DNA of 64,000 nucleotides from Undaria pinnatifida. Taxonomy: Eukaryota > Sar > Phaeophyceae > Laminariales > Alariaceae. Positions 53,815 to 64,000 of the stretch are shown in pieces (positions within the stretch are counted from its first letter, which is position 1; each line of letters starts with the position of its first letter). The translations under genes and the position numbers were made by a program. Below the pieces are notes generated by a model, which was not told the origin of the DNA, made no database searches, and saw only the letters and a list, made by a program, of their open reading frames with translations. The stretch spans positions 434,001-498,000 of the forward strand of contig JABAKD010000014.1 in NCBI GenBank assembly GCA_012845835.1, written 5' to 3'.

Positions 53815-53985
53815 AATTGAAATACACTCCAGCTGTGAGATCGAATATTTTGTCGAAACTCATCTTCGCAAGCTGTGTGTGCTACTCCGATCGCGCGTAT
53901 TACGGGTTGTGTGTCCTCATTAAGGATATAGGTCGGCGACTCCCCTTGCAACTACAGTGTAGCTATCAGGGTCTGTGCGCACAAT
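53815..53985 (+). repeat. Dispersed repeat family E
   Basis: ATACACTCCAGCTGTGAGAT CGAATATTTTGTCGAAACT through ATTACGGGTTGTGTGTCCTC to GGCGACTCCCCTTGCAACTA CAG. Near-identical to 48395 and the inverse of 44470. Fragments lie at 21706, 28196 and 32410. Confidence 0.85.
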
Positions 53986-54161
53986 ATAGCGTAGATGCCT
54001 TTCCGATGTGAATCGAATATCCTTCCATAAAGCAGCAGTAGTACCTAATATGTTGTCGAATGATCGCACCATAAAGCAGTCAGTGGTATCTTCCGCCAAC
54101 CATTTACCCATTTGCTTTTCCCACATAATATTCCCTTTTTATCTACTGTTTCCTTTCCCTA

Positions 54162-54345
54162 TACAGTAGGTGGCCCTATATAGTGCGGGTATGTGTCACG
54201 AAAATTTACCCGCACTATACCGGGCACCCGCACTATATAAAAACCGGCCACTATAGAGGGGTCTATATTGTGCCAAACGATTTCACCAGCACAATATCGG
54301 ACAACCGCACTATATGACCCGCACTATATAGGGCCACCTACTGTA
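54162..54345. mobile_element. MITE, 184 bp, perfect 29-bp inverted repeats, TA ends
   Basis: TACAGTAGGTGGCCCTATAT AGTGCGGGT at the left is matched exactly in reverse at 54317-54345. TA dinucleotides at both ends and CAGTAGG termini suggest a Tc1/mariner-pogo-type non-autonomous element (inference). An inner inverted pair (ACCCGCACTAT) also occurs. Diverged relatives may be at 21290-21470 and 45930. Confidence 0.9.
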
Positions 54346-54959
54346 TATGTTGTAGCTGAGAGTTTACCTTAATCCTCATCAACATCACCACCCCAGGTCA
54401 GTGGCCGTTTTGTTGCAGTCAGATAATCAGGTATCGATGTGTATCGAAGTAATAATGTTATTATTGTGATATTGCCCTGGGAGACGTAAGTATGGGATCT
54501 ATTTAATAGGATACGGAAATGATGGTATGAAAGGGTTTCACTTGCCTTCGATGGGCGTTTCGCCATCGATCGATGTACTTGTTATTTTGCTTATTCTTGT
54601 GCTTGTTCTCGTGCTTGTTCTCGTTCTCGTTGTTGAGCTTGTGTGCTTGTGCTTGTTCTTGTTCTCGTTCTCGCCTGAAGAACTCTCGTTTGCTCGTCAT
54701 CAGCGTCCACGCAATTAGCATCATTGCATACCCCAAGCTAAAAAGCTTGATTATTTTATTGCGTATCGTTAATACTGGTACTACTGGTGGTGATGGTCCA
54801 CGGAACCCTCCTCGCCACCGTGTCCTATAAGCCGGATTATTAATAGTTTGCATCCTCAACGTTAAAAAGTCCACGCCACCGTGCATCATCGATCGCTCGT
54901 GTGTGAAGTCCGATTACGTATGTATGTACATATGTATATATACAAGTGGATCGTTAATA

Positions 54960-55190
54960 CGAGTGACGCGTGCTACGATGATAAGAGGTGCACCACTTTT
55001 TTTTCGGAGGTTCCTCAGTTTGGGAGCTTAAGACACGTCCTTCTTAACCGAAAAAACTGATTTGGAAAAAAAGAAATAAACCTGCTTTATCGCGGATGAA
55101 AAATCCCCATGTAGACTACATAGGTATACAACGAGAATCACGCAAAATAAACACAATATTCCGACGATATTGGGTCAAGGAGGATTAACG
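54960..55190 (+). repeat. Dispersed repeat family H
   Basis: GCGTGCTACGATGATAAGAG GTGCACC, CCTCAGTTTGGGAGCTTAAG, ATAAACCTGCTTTATCGCGG and ATATTGGGTCAAGGAG match 63565-63780. Confidence 0.75.
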
Positions 55191-55455
55191 CCTTCACAAC
55201 TGGAAACCCTTTTTGGGAACAAAATTACTTGAAGTTAGTATAGGGAGGGATTTTGGGGGCTCTAAAGGGGTTAACGCCTTTACAGCTGGAAACCCTTTTT
55301 TTGACAAATTTACTTGAGGTTAGTACAGGGAGGGATTTTGGGGCTCTAAAGGGGTCAACGCCTTCACAACTGGAAACCCTTTTGGGGGGGCAAAGTTACT
55401 TGAATTTAGTGTAGGGAGCGATTTTGGGGGGCTCTAAAAAGGGGTTTAGGAACCC
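55185..55455 (-). repeat. Family M short repeats, three inverted in tandem
   Basis: AACGCCTTCACAACTGGAAA CCC to TTGGGGGCTCTAAAGGGGTT AA repeats at about 55188, 55274 and 55358. Confidence 0.9.
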
Positions 55456-55908
55456 CTTCGCCATTCCGAAACGATTTCAGACGAATTGTGCTTCCTCTAT
55501 CGTAGTGGATCGTTAATACCACCACTATTGGTAGTAATGGGTCCGGGCATCGAGTGACTAAAACTCGATTACCCGACTTCTTTTGTTTTGTTTGTTTTTG
55601 TTATACCCTCCGACGAATGAGGGAAAACATAAAAGGAAAATAAAAGCTTAAGCCCCCACCACGGCGCCACCCGTATTAGCATGCATGTCGTTTTGTCAAC
55701 TTATCTCATTTGATTTAAAAAAAAGAAGAAAAAAAAAAAAAACGCTGATGAAAGAACCTCCGTACAATAACAGCAGCAGTGTCCCGTCCGTCGTGCGACC
55801 GCCTTGTTCCCCGCTGCGTTTACTTTGCCTATCCTATTGAGGCGTCAAAACAAACGTTCAAGTAGGAGGATTACCTGTGCTGGCGTACAACGCCCCCGCC
55901 ACCCGCTA

Positions 55909-55909
55909 C

Positions 55910-55976
<67 letters not shown>
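55909..55976 (+). repeat. (ATT)n microsatellite
   Basis: Twenty-two uninterrupted TAT/ATT triplets. Confidence 0.98.
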
Positions 55977-56714
55977 TCATTTGCCATCTGACAATGCAGC
56001 GTGAGAGTCAAACACCAGGAACATACATGCAGAAAGAACACGACAACAACCAGATGAAAGCGTGAAACGATGTTTCCAGCATCCAAAAAGTACAAGTACT
56101 AGATGTACCTCCCTTTTCTCCTGGCCATGCCCCTTCCAGCCGCAAGGGCCAAGTCCTCCCCCCCTATACACTTCCGAAGAAGCATCGAACGACAACCCGC
56201 CGTCCACATAATAAGTGACTAGTTTGTAACTGCTGCGCGTATGTTTCAACGCGCCGAAGGCTGTGCGGTGTTGCTGCCTAATGCTATCGGTCGTGGCAAG
56301 GAGTGAGTCCCCGCCGTCTCGCTCTCTCTGTGGCCCTGCCCTCTTCACCCCCTCCCCCCAAAACACTACCGCTCCCGCCCCTAAGCTTTCCAATTCCAAC
56401 CGCAAGGTCCAAGTCCTCCGCCCCTCGCCTATCCTTTAGATGCGACATGCTTTTCGTTCCGGTGTGGCAACGCTCGCCCCCTGCTATATGGCCCCTTGCC
56501 TATCCCTACTAATGCGTTGCTATTTCTGATGTTGCTTCTTTTGTCAAACAAGAGGGCTTCGCGCGCTGGTGCCCCCCCCCCCCCCCCCCCGCCGTTCCCT
56601 ACTACACGTATCATGTAAGCTCTTGACTATCCCAAGTCCTAACGGCGGGTGCTACCGATGGAGGTATATATAGCCCTTTTTGAGTGATTTTTTTTGTTCT
56701 GAACGACGGGGCTC

Positions 56715-57220
56715 CTTAACGCCATCACCACTGGAAACCCGTTTTTGGTGAACAATTACTTGGAAATAATACAGGGAGGGGCTTGGGCGTTATTAGCCCC
56801 TTAGTCGTCGAAAAAAAAAATGATTTTTGGCTTTTTTTTAATGACGGGGGCTTCTGAGCCCCTTTAGAGCCCCCAAATCCCTCCCTATACTAAAAATCAA
56901 GTAAATTTGTTCCCAAAAAGGGTTTCCAGTTGTGAAGGCGTTAACCCCTTTAGAGCTCCGAAATCATCGAAAATAAATATCTTTGTTTTTTACAAAAAAA
57001 AAATGCCGGACAAGTACCATCTACGAGGCCGTGGAGGATTTGATTTTTCATCAGGCAGCACCGGGGAGCACAAATTAAATATAATCCCACCCGCACTTTT
57101 TTTTCAGGAGCCAGACAGGGGGGGGCATGTTAACCCCTTTACAACTGGAAACCCGTTTTTGGGGACAACATCACTTGGATTTAGTATAGGGAGGGGTTCG
57201 AGGGCTCTAAGGGGGTTAAG
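56715..57220. repeat. Family M short repeats, three copies in both orientations
   Basis: Inverted at 56718-56800, forward at 56860-56960 (GAGCCCCTTTAGAGCCCCCA to GAAGGCGTTAACCCC), and inverted at 57130-57220 (TTAACCCCTTTACAACTGGA to CTAAGGGGGTTAA). The small open segment between them (57003-57110) is not supported as a gene. Confidence 0.75.
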
Positions 57221-57234
57221 GGGGGGAAGGGGGG

Positions 57235-57310
57235 GGGGGGGGCGTACTCATGTTTTGCTTGCCCTAGTCATTTGACCATTGACCACGCATCCCTTTTGAG
57301 ACGGAGCAGG
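57235..57310 (-). mobile_element. LINE 3' end, inverted, poly(C)-tailed
   Basis: A G-run leads into GGCGTACTCATGTTTTGCTT GCCCTAGTCATTTGACCATT and ACCACGCATCCCTTTTGAGA, coding on the minus strand SQKGCVVNGQMTRASKT. Confidence 0.7.
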
Positions 57311-58049
57311 GGGAGGGAAGGGGTTACTAAACCCAAGTGAAACAAAGTTCGGAAGAAAACACGCCATTTTCTCGATTCGCGCAGATATGATCACGCTCCG
57401 ATTTTTTTTCTTTTTGCTTTGACTTTTCTGAGATTGTGGCTCCGTTTTTCTCTTCTTTGCGTGCTCCTGGGGAACACTTTCTTTTTTATAATCTCCAAAG
57501 ACATTTTTTTTTTTCTTCTTTAGTGGGTGAGGAGGTATAGAGAGCTTACCTAGCGATCTGGTCGCCCGGATTTTTGGCGAGATGGACTGCTCGCGTTTGC
57601 GAGCTAGGAAGCACTTCCTGGTGGGATCGAGGTGCGGGCGTAGACCCAACCCAACTCCTAACCCAACCCTCACCCCCAACCCGGATCCAAACGGACCCAA
57701 GAACGATCCCAAAACGGGCCAGAACTCGGTGCGCAGTCGCGTTTCGAAATTTATTTCATCATTCCGATCGGCGGACCACCGCATAGCCCTCGGCCAATGA
57801 GAGAGCGTAAAGACTACCCTTCGATTTCCGGGCGGCCACATGGCTAAGGTATACTAGTAATAGCATATGAATAGTATACTAGTAATAGTACAGAGATCCT
57901 CAAGCGAAGGGAGCCCCACAAGAAGAAGACAAAAAAAAAGAAAGAAAGTGGCACCCGTCTCTACCGTATTGTAGCACGAGGCTAACGATGCGATTGTTTT
58001 CTTTTTATTCCCCCCGCCTTTTTTTGCTGTTGTTCTTGTTCTCGTGCAG

Positions 58050-58262
58050 GAGGGTTACCTGTGCTGGTGCGGAACCCTTCCCCCTTACTACAAGACTCGG
58101 ATAGCGGCGGAAGCTCTCCTCAACGCGACCCGAGCGGGGAACCTCGTCACCGTGCAGATCGCGAACCAGGGCGACGTGGGATTCCAGTGCGCGCGTCTAA
58201 CGGACGCGATAGTGTTAGAGGTCGGCCTAAACGGGGTCATCCGAGCGTGCCGCCAGGAATGA
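58050..58262 (+). CDS. Gene 2, terminal exon (end of PH-like domain)
   Basis: A CTCGTGCAG acceptor opens a phase-0 exon of 70 codons ending TGA. It reads EGYLCWCGTLPPYYKTRIAA, then EALLNATRAGNLVTVQIANQ, GDVGFQCARL and TDAIVLEVGLNGVIRACRQE. G/C-rich third positions contrast with the flanks. Joined to exon 1, RRLLKFND-QEGYLCWCG looks like strands 2-3 of a PH domain. The closing DAIVLEVGLNGVIRAC would be the last helix (inference from pattern, no search). PH folds usually bind phosphoinositides or protein partners. Total predicted length is about 314 residues. Confidence 0.8.
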   Translation, partial: EGYLCWCGTLPPYYKTRIAAEALLNATRAGNLVTVQIANQGDVGFQCARLTDAIVLEVGLNGVIRACRQE

Positions 58263-58312
58263 CGAAAAAAAACGTTTTTTTTTCGTTAGTTTTTTTCCCA
58301 GATTGTTTCACA

Positions 58313-58500
58313 GGTCGGGTCGGGTCGGGTCGGGTCGGGTCGGGTCGGGTCGGGTGGGGCCGGGTCGGGTCACGGTCGCCCGACCCGACCCGTGATATTT
58401 GAACCCTGCCGACGCGACCCGACCCGACCCGACCCGACCCGACCAATAAGATTTCGAACACCTCGTGATCCGACCCGACTCGACCCGAGAGATTTTGAAA
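58313..58500. repeat. (GGGTC)n then (GACCC)n, inverted satellite
   Basis: A GGGTC tract (58313-58372) is followed by GACCC tracts (58378-58443, 58470-58490). The two halves are complementary and could form a long hairpin. It begins 50 bp after the gene 2 stop codon, so it would lie in the 3' UTR. The same pentamer makes up 4575-4722. Confidence 0.9.
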
Positions 58501-58589
58501 CTTTCTTTTCGGCCCGACATTTTTTTGTGGCTGTTTGGTTGGTCTTGCGGCAAGCCTTTGTGGAGGAAACTTTACTTCCGGCAGGTACT

Positions 58590-58935
58590 GCACTTAGTCG
58601 TACGATCGTGTACTATCTGGCAGATACGCGTATAGTCAAGTGGTGCAAATGTACTATCTATTAGATACGAACGTATTATCGGTACGGACCAGCTCTGGTA
58701 CAAATCGTACTCTATCAATAGGTACCCACGTGTGCTGGGTACAAAACGTAGACGAGTCTTTGGTACGGACGGGCGTGCGGAACGAATCAGCCGGTGCAAA
58801 CGTACATCAAAGGTACAGACGTACTCGAGGTACGAATATACAAGGCGCAAACGTACCATGATACAAACGTACTTGAGGTACACAGGTGCTGAAGACACGA
58901 ATGCTGTATTTGGTACGAAGGTATAGGGTACATGC
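58590..58935 (+). repeat. Degenerate GTACGA(A)CGTAC-type repeat
   Basis: Words such as GGTACGAA, ATACGAACGTA, GGTGCAAACGTAC recur about every 30 bp with strong divergence. Confidence 0.55.
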
Positions 58936-59009
58936 GTACACCAGGAACCTGGTAGATACCAAACCTGTGGATACGCTCGAAATCACGAAAACCGGTACGA
59001 ACGGGGCAC

Positions 59010-59350
59010 GTGACGGGGGGGGGGGGGCGTTATAGGTGCGCCTCGTTCCCGTCGCCGTCGATTAAGAATTAATTGTGTCTGTTTCATTGGAAAGAATCAG
59101 GGAAGCGGGGGGGGGGGGGTGGAGGAATGAGACAGACTGGCGGGGGGGAGGGGAGAGTGGGAGAGAGGGGAATACACGGGGGGGGGAGAGAAGTGAGAAG
59201 CATACTTGCGGCATACATAGGGATGGAGGTCGGGGGAGGTATAGGCGGCCTTTAGCCCTGCAGAAAGAGGTTGGTCGCGGGAGGTGGTGGTGGTCGTGAT
59301 GGGTGATGGGTGATGGGTGATGGGTGATGGGTGATGGTTGTGGTTGTGGC
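59010..59350 (+). repeat. G-rich tract and (TGGGTGA)n
   Basis: G-runs at 59017, 59108 and 59178. GATGGGTGATGGGTGATGGG at 59298-59335 is a 7-bp tandem repeat. Confidence 0.85.
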
Positions 59351-59824
59351 AGTGGTAGTCCATGATTTGGAATTTGGTTGAAAACGCGTTTCTTTTTTTC
59401 TACGGCAATTTTTCGCTAGAGTACACAGCTGTTTGAGATCGGGCTTATGAACCAGGTCGGCACTCATCAGATCTAGGAAGAAAAACGCGGGTGTTAGCTG
59501 CTGGTTGGGCTAGCTGGAGGCCTTCGGAAGATAAATTGAAAGCGTTCCTCGTGGCTCGTAGCATACACGCACCCCCAGGTTGCTAACCCCCTGTTTGCCG
59601 TACAGCACGCAAGATAGCGCATCGCTTCACACGAACTTGAAAGCTGATGATTTCGACAACGGGGCGGGTGCAGACGCCGAGCGGCGCATGTATGGAAAGA
59701 TCTCGAGGAACATCTTCCCAAGGCTGCCATTTTTTTGTTTTGTGTGCCTCCGTGGTTTTGGATATTAACGGCTCTTTATTCACTGCCGGGGGTGTGCTAT
59801 CTTAACACAGCAAGTGCCCGTTCG

Positions 59825-59960
59825 GGGGGGGGGGGGGTAGGGGGGGGGGGGGGGGTGTACTCAGTTTGTGCATGGCCGTAGTCGTATGGCGACAGGTAGA
59901 GGGGGGCGGGGGCGGGGGCGGGGCTCATTTCACGGGGGGGGGGGGGGGGGGGGGACTAGG
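59825..59960 (-). mobile_element. SINE-C tail, inverted, in G-runs
   Basis: GGGGGTGTACTCAGTTTGTG CATGGCCGTAGTCGTATG is the reverse complement of the SINE-C 3' end (7700-7740). G-runs flank both sides. Confidence 0.65.
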
Positions 59961-60184
59961 CTTATTGGGTTCAGTTGCCCTCCAGTGCACACGTAACAAA
60001 ACCAGGTGAAGTGATGCTTGTCAAGCACATTTTGCGGTGGCATGGTAGAAAGCAATGGTGCGTACCCAGCACTTTTGCGGTGGTTTTAGTCAAAGCGGTC
60101 AGAAGTGCGTATCAAGCACGCTGCAAGCAGTTGTTATTTCAGGGTATATGATCGATGTAGTATACGTACATGCGTTAGGTTTCA

Positions 60185-60335
60185 GGTGGTGTTGCTTTTG
60201 TAGCGGTTTTTCCTTTGTAACGGTTTTTTGTAACGGTTTTGCTTGTAACGGTTGGCATGTAACGGTGTAATAGGTGGTTTTGCCTTGTAACGGTTGTCCC
60301 CTTGTAACGGCTTATTTTTGGTGTCGGTGTAATTT
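60185..60335 (+). repeat. Degenerate TGTAACGGTTTTG repeat
   Basis: TTGTAACGGTTTT or TGTAACGG recurs seven or eight times at about 17-20-bp spacing. Confidence 0.8.
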
Positions 60336-60599
60336 GTGTGTCGGGACGCTCATGTCTCTTGTGGATTGGTGAGCCCTTGTACAAGGTGCCCGAGAGCCCG
60401 CTGCCTTATGTCGCGCTTGAGATAACACCCCGTACGACAATTTTCAAAGCCAATATTATCGAAAACCAGGGCGGCGCACGTAACGGAAAAGGTGGCTTTG
60501 GGAAGGTCTCGTCGAGATGTTTTGATAGACGCGCCACTCGGTGTTTGCCGTTTCCTCGTTGTCGAAAATGTCAGCTTTGTTGTTCGCCCTAGGAGATGT

Positions 60600-60835
60600 G
60601 TTATCTTATGCGGCACACGGTGCCTTGTAGAAAGTTCTCGAGAGGCTAATATCTACTGCTACAGCCTTGTACCGGGTTCTGAAGAGGCTTCTACTAATGC
60701 TACGAGCACTACTTCAACCTTGTATAGGGCTCTCGAGAAGCCGCTACTTCGTCTACTACTGTTTTATACGGCTCTCGAGATTCCACTAGAAATATCACTG
60801 CTACGGCCTTACTACAAGGTTTTCGGCAGGTGTTT
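60600..60835 (+). repeat. Degenerate tandem repeat, about 45-60 bp
   Basis: GCCTTGTA, TCTCGAGA(G/A)GC and CTACTGCTAC-type words alternate four times. Confidence 0.6.
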
Positions 60836-62940
60836 CTAATACTAGTGCTACTGCGGGCGGGCTATCGAGCGCTTCCTCGCGTTTCCGTTAAAAACGATCC
60901 CTTCTGCAGGAAAAACGTTTTGCCTGCTTCTTCCCTCTTGAGCTGCAGGGTCGCAGGAAGATTGTTTTGCGCTGCTTTAGACTTGTTCCGTTGGTTGCGG
61001 GGTTTGTTTCCGTTGTGCAATTGCTTGTTTTGGTCGCAGGATTGATGTCATCTACTGCTTACTAGGTAGTTCCTTCGGCCAGGAGGCTAGCTTTATCTGC
61101 TTCGCTGCCTCGGGCACGCAGAGTTGTTTGTTGTGTCCCTTCCTTTGGGGCTTAGGGTTCAGTTGTGTGTGTGTGTTTTTTGTCCTTGTCTCGTTCCTCC
61201 GGCTTGTTACCCTCATGATCGAGACACCATATTATTCGCGGCGTGTTGTGTTAATTTGGTTACCTTTGCCTGCCTTATGCACCATACACCTTAAATCCTT
61301 GTAAATCGTGAATCGCGCGACAACGTCTCGCAGAGACTATCATTGTATTATAGCCACCGAGCACAGCATATTTAGAGGGCGGGTAGGACTTCACATGTGT
61401 TTTTTTGAGATGGGCTCCGACGGTTTGCTGTTGCGGAGTACGAGCAAAGACGGTCGAGGGAGGGTCGTTTTGTGTTTCTTCTGTGGAGGTTTTGAGGTTA
61501 TTAGTCTACCGGTCTACGGGTTAAAAGGTTATAACCCATAACCACCCCAAAGTAGACCTGTGCAAACTAAGACTTATGCGTTTTTGGCGCGACATATCAT
61601 GGAGGTGGTTGCGGATCGACTGGACTCGACTCATAGGGTTGGGGTCAGGGCTCGGGGTGCTTGACTGATGGTAACGCGGGTCTAGCGTCTTTAGCGTGGC
61701 TGATTCTGAGAGATGATCGCGGCTCGACCAATCACCGCACGAGCAGAGGGGATGTCCTGCGTGTCGTTAGAAAGGTGTTTCGTCCAAAGTATTGGTCGAT
61801 CCCTGCGCCTTTTGCTTGACAAATCATGAGAGGTGGTCGCGGCTCGGCTCAGCACCGAACAAAGGCGTCTGTCCAAAGAGTCTTGGAATGCACGCGGTGT
61901 ACGGTAAAGTTTTTTTTTCTAAAATTGGTCAATATTTCTAAATACGACCAATATCCATCGTGTCCTCGTACATTGTTGCCACTGCGTCACCTAGGCGTCC
62001 CCCAACGAAGGTCAGAAGACCAGAAGAGGCGAGAACGTGTGTCCCTTCGCGAATGTAGCATGGAGCGCATCGTAGTATATATCATGTCTCGCGTACTCCC
62101 ATCATATTTCCCATGGATATTGTTTTGCACTTTTGTGTTTCTTCAAAAGAATGTCAAGCAGGAAGAAAGTACAACACTCGAAATCGACTCCTTCATGGGC
62201 GTTCGCCAGGGTGCCAGAAGTGTGAATCGAAACGGTTGGGGAGTCTGATGGCATTATAGGGCTGGGTGAGGGGAGAGGGGGTGGGGGGGGTGATATACCC
62301 ATAGCTTGCCCTAAGTACTAAGAACGGCCAGGTATCACCATACTGTATGGGGCTGATTCATTTTCTGCTGATATCGCTGGTGGTGTGTTATCGTTGATAA
62401 ATATTTTTTCGATTTCCACCTGTTGTTGGCCTGTTGAGGGGATGATGTAGAGTACCACCCTCAACATTTTGGCGTTTTTTTTTTTGTACGATTTGGATAC
62501 GTTTTACATGGCGGGTAGATCCATAATATGATACACGGCGAAGCAAGAGATGGCGCGGTTTGCAGAGGTTGATAGCTGCTACCGCGTTGCTAGCTTCTCA
62601 ACCCGAGGGGTTGGCGTTATTGATGGTTGAATAGGTTGTCTGTTGTGAACACTGATTTTTTTGGCGATTTTTACGGAAGCGCCACACGCGCCGCGTGGGC
62701 AAAATAATCCAATCATTTTGGTATTTTTCTTCTTTTTCCTGTTTTTATTTCCGACAATGAGTGTGCAATGCACGAGTCATTTTAAACCCCACAGCTCACA
62801 CAATACACCACATTGTCTTTCGTTTGTTCGCGGAACAAACAATATGTCATGGTGTGGTCATTTGATATGGTCGTGAATCGACTCGAATTGACTTGATCCA
62901 TCACCGCGTGAGCGTGGGCGCTACCTAGGCTATGGCGTAG

Positions 62941-63252
62941 CCGGTCGCCCAGGTGGTGTATCAGGTTATCCTCGAGCCTGGTATAGGTCAGTTTCGTGAG
63001 TTCGAGTCCCCCCGAGTGCATACACGTATATATATATATATATTCGTAGGAACTTTTTCTTGCGCACACATTGACTTGCGGAAAGCGCGAGAGCGCGAGT
63101 TACCATCATTCGAGATGAAAAATCGACGAGCAGTGGGATTGCTGAACCCTATGTAGTATGCGCGATGAAAAATGAAGGTAAAAACCTGGGGGGAGAAGGG
63201 ACGACACCTGTGACCACGGCTTGTCCAGAAGCTGGAAAGTAGATGTGTGAAC
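62941..63252 (+). mobile_element. SINE-A (tRNA-derived), copy 4
   Basis: CCGGTCGCCCAGGTGGTGTA TCAGG (A-box region), GAGTTCGAGTCCCCCCGAGT (B box), a (TA)n insertion at 63027-63040, then the same body as 20184 to GTCCAGAAGCTGGAAAGTAG. Confidence 0.88.
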
Positions 63253-63294
63253 AACAACATATGACTGATTCTTACCACGATAGCCCCCCCCAAA

Positions 63295-63525
63295 CCAGTG
63301 ATTTTATTTAACGAACGTTTCATGGCTGCTCGACACAAGGAAGGATACAATTGAAGACAAAGTATCCATATATTTTCTTGTGTGCAAATGCGTGCAAAGG
63401 CCTATCGATCGATGACGTCGGGGTGTCGAAGGACACCGTATTTCAGGAGGTACGACCGGGAGCTGGTTTTGAAAACCGGCGATTTCGATGACGAAAAGTT
63501 GGGGAGGCTACCGTAGTAAGACTCA
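63295..63525 (+). repeat. Dispersed repeat family R
   Basis: AACGAACGTTTCATGGCTGC, TCGATGACGTCGGGGTGTC, TTTCAGGAGGTACGACCGGG and GAGGCTACCGTAGTAAGAC. Confidence 0.8.
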
Positions 63526-63564
63526 TATTATAGCACTGTAGATATTGTTATACCTAGTACTATA

Positions 63565-64000
63565 TAAAGACGCGTGCTACGATAGAGGCGCACCGCTTTT
63601 TTTCTGAGGTTTCCTCGCTTTAGGAGGTCAAGACATGCCCTTCGTAGCCCAAAAACGGATTCGGACAAAAATAAACCTGCCTTATCGCGGATGAAAAGTT
63701 CCATGGCCTAGATATAGAACGAGAAGCCATGAAAAAAAAAAAATAAGCCATTTCCGACGATTTTGGGTTAAGGAGCCCCGACAGTCAGAAAACATGTCAG
63801 ACGAAAAATGCTGCCGCTATCGTAGCCCGCGTCTCATACTAAAATGTAGTATTATACCTCTGTGTTGTCGCTTCCGAGTCAAGACGCATGGTATGATAGG
63901 AGACGCACCCGTGGTTTTCTGAGGCTTCTTCCTTGGGCGGGGCTCGATACCTCGTTAACCCGAAACACGATTCTGAGAAAACTATCGAAGTGCAACCCCA
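63565..64000 (+). repeat. Dispersed repeat family H, two tandem copies
   Basis: GACGCGTGCTACGATAGAGG CGCACCGC starts the first copy and AGACGCATGGTATGATAGGA GACGCACC the second, which runs off the window. The first includes AAACCTGCCTTATCGCGGAT, as at 55080. Confidence 0.75.

Larger units (their letters stand above)
43094..58049 (+). other. 15-kb intron of gene 2
   Basis: Phase 0. It is filled by repeats listed below plus long stretches in which I see nothing recognisable (about 43330-44460, 44900-45780, 46000-46860, 47400-48390, 48640-49130, 49250-50330, 51020-51880, 54360-54960, 56000-56700). An exon-like segment lies at 50336. TATA and (GCA)n microrepeats occur at 49863-49882, 45092-45110 and 47844-47864. 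Confidence 0.55.
58263..64000. other. Downstream flank of gene 2
   Basis: Repeats are listed below. About 59400-59820 is unique-looking, with GC-rich short frames on both strands but no convincing exon. About 60840-62900 (including frames at 61826-62248) shows no recognised gene. Confidence 0.5.

Noticed and set aside
57248..57841. 197-codon minus-strand open frame with Lys-rich middle
   Set aside because: Its C-terminal part is an inverted LINE 3' end, the middle translates poly-A/T runs, and part (57360-57450) repeats 52755-52850.

Overview
The window looks like nuclear DNA of a eukaryote with small, GT-AG bounded exons lost in very large, repeat-filled introns. Strongly C-rich polypyrimidine tracts before acceptors, GC-rich coding exons, tRNA-derived SINEs, a decayed LINE and many MITE-like repeats fit a stramenopile, and I would guess a brown alga. 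That assignment is inference from style, not from a marker gene.

Gene 1 (+ strand, 1727-30207, 5' end outside the window). Eleven exons can be joined with matching phases into about 635 residues of a six-transmembrane, voltage-gated K+ channel of the EAG/HCN/CNG/plant-Shaker superfamily. They encode an N-terminal region (1727, 6652, 11928), S1-S3 (13156), an S4 with eight basic residues at every third position (16722), S5 plus pore helix (19932), the rest of the TTVGYGD filter plus S6 and the start of the C-linker (23057), more C-linker (24637), a cyclic-nucleotide-binding-fold domain (26305, 27956) and its last helix plus a low-complexity tail (29923-30207).

The most unusual structure is what surrounds these exons. 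At most of the well-defined exon edges the intron carries tandem, decaying copies of a segment that spans that same exon/intron boundary. Copies of the acceptor edge lie upstream (S1, S5, S6 exons) and copies of the donor edge lie downstream (S1-S3, pore, C-linker, both CNBD exons, terminal exon). The S5 exon has about nine such relics in two kilobases and the pore exon four. Introns of this gene seem to have grown partly by serial duplication across their own splice sites.

Between the genes (about 30-42 kb) lie minisatellites, a 0.7-kb GAA tract, SINEs, G-runs, an orphan WD40-like exon (31467), and a coiled-coil exon with a frameshifted second copy (39977, 40557).

Gene 2 (+ strand, 42362-58262) has two recognisable exons separated by a 15-kb intron. 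It encodes about 314 residues: a disordered N-terminal half with basic-phospho-site-like motifs, then a C-terminal domain that resembles a PH fold split by the intron. Whether genes 1 and 2 and the orphan exons belong to one larger transcription unit cannot be settled by reading.

The rest is repeat: a tRNA-derived ~300-bp SINE in four copies (one 22 bp past the pore-exon donor), a second tRNA-like SINE, a LINE whose C-rich 3' end is shared with a short element, several MITEs with exact inverted repeats, and many microsatellites.
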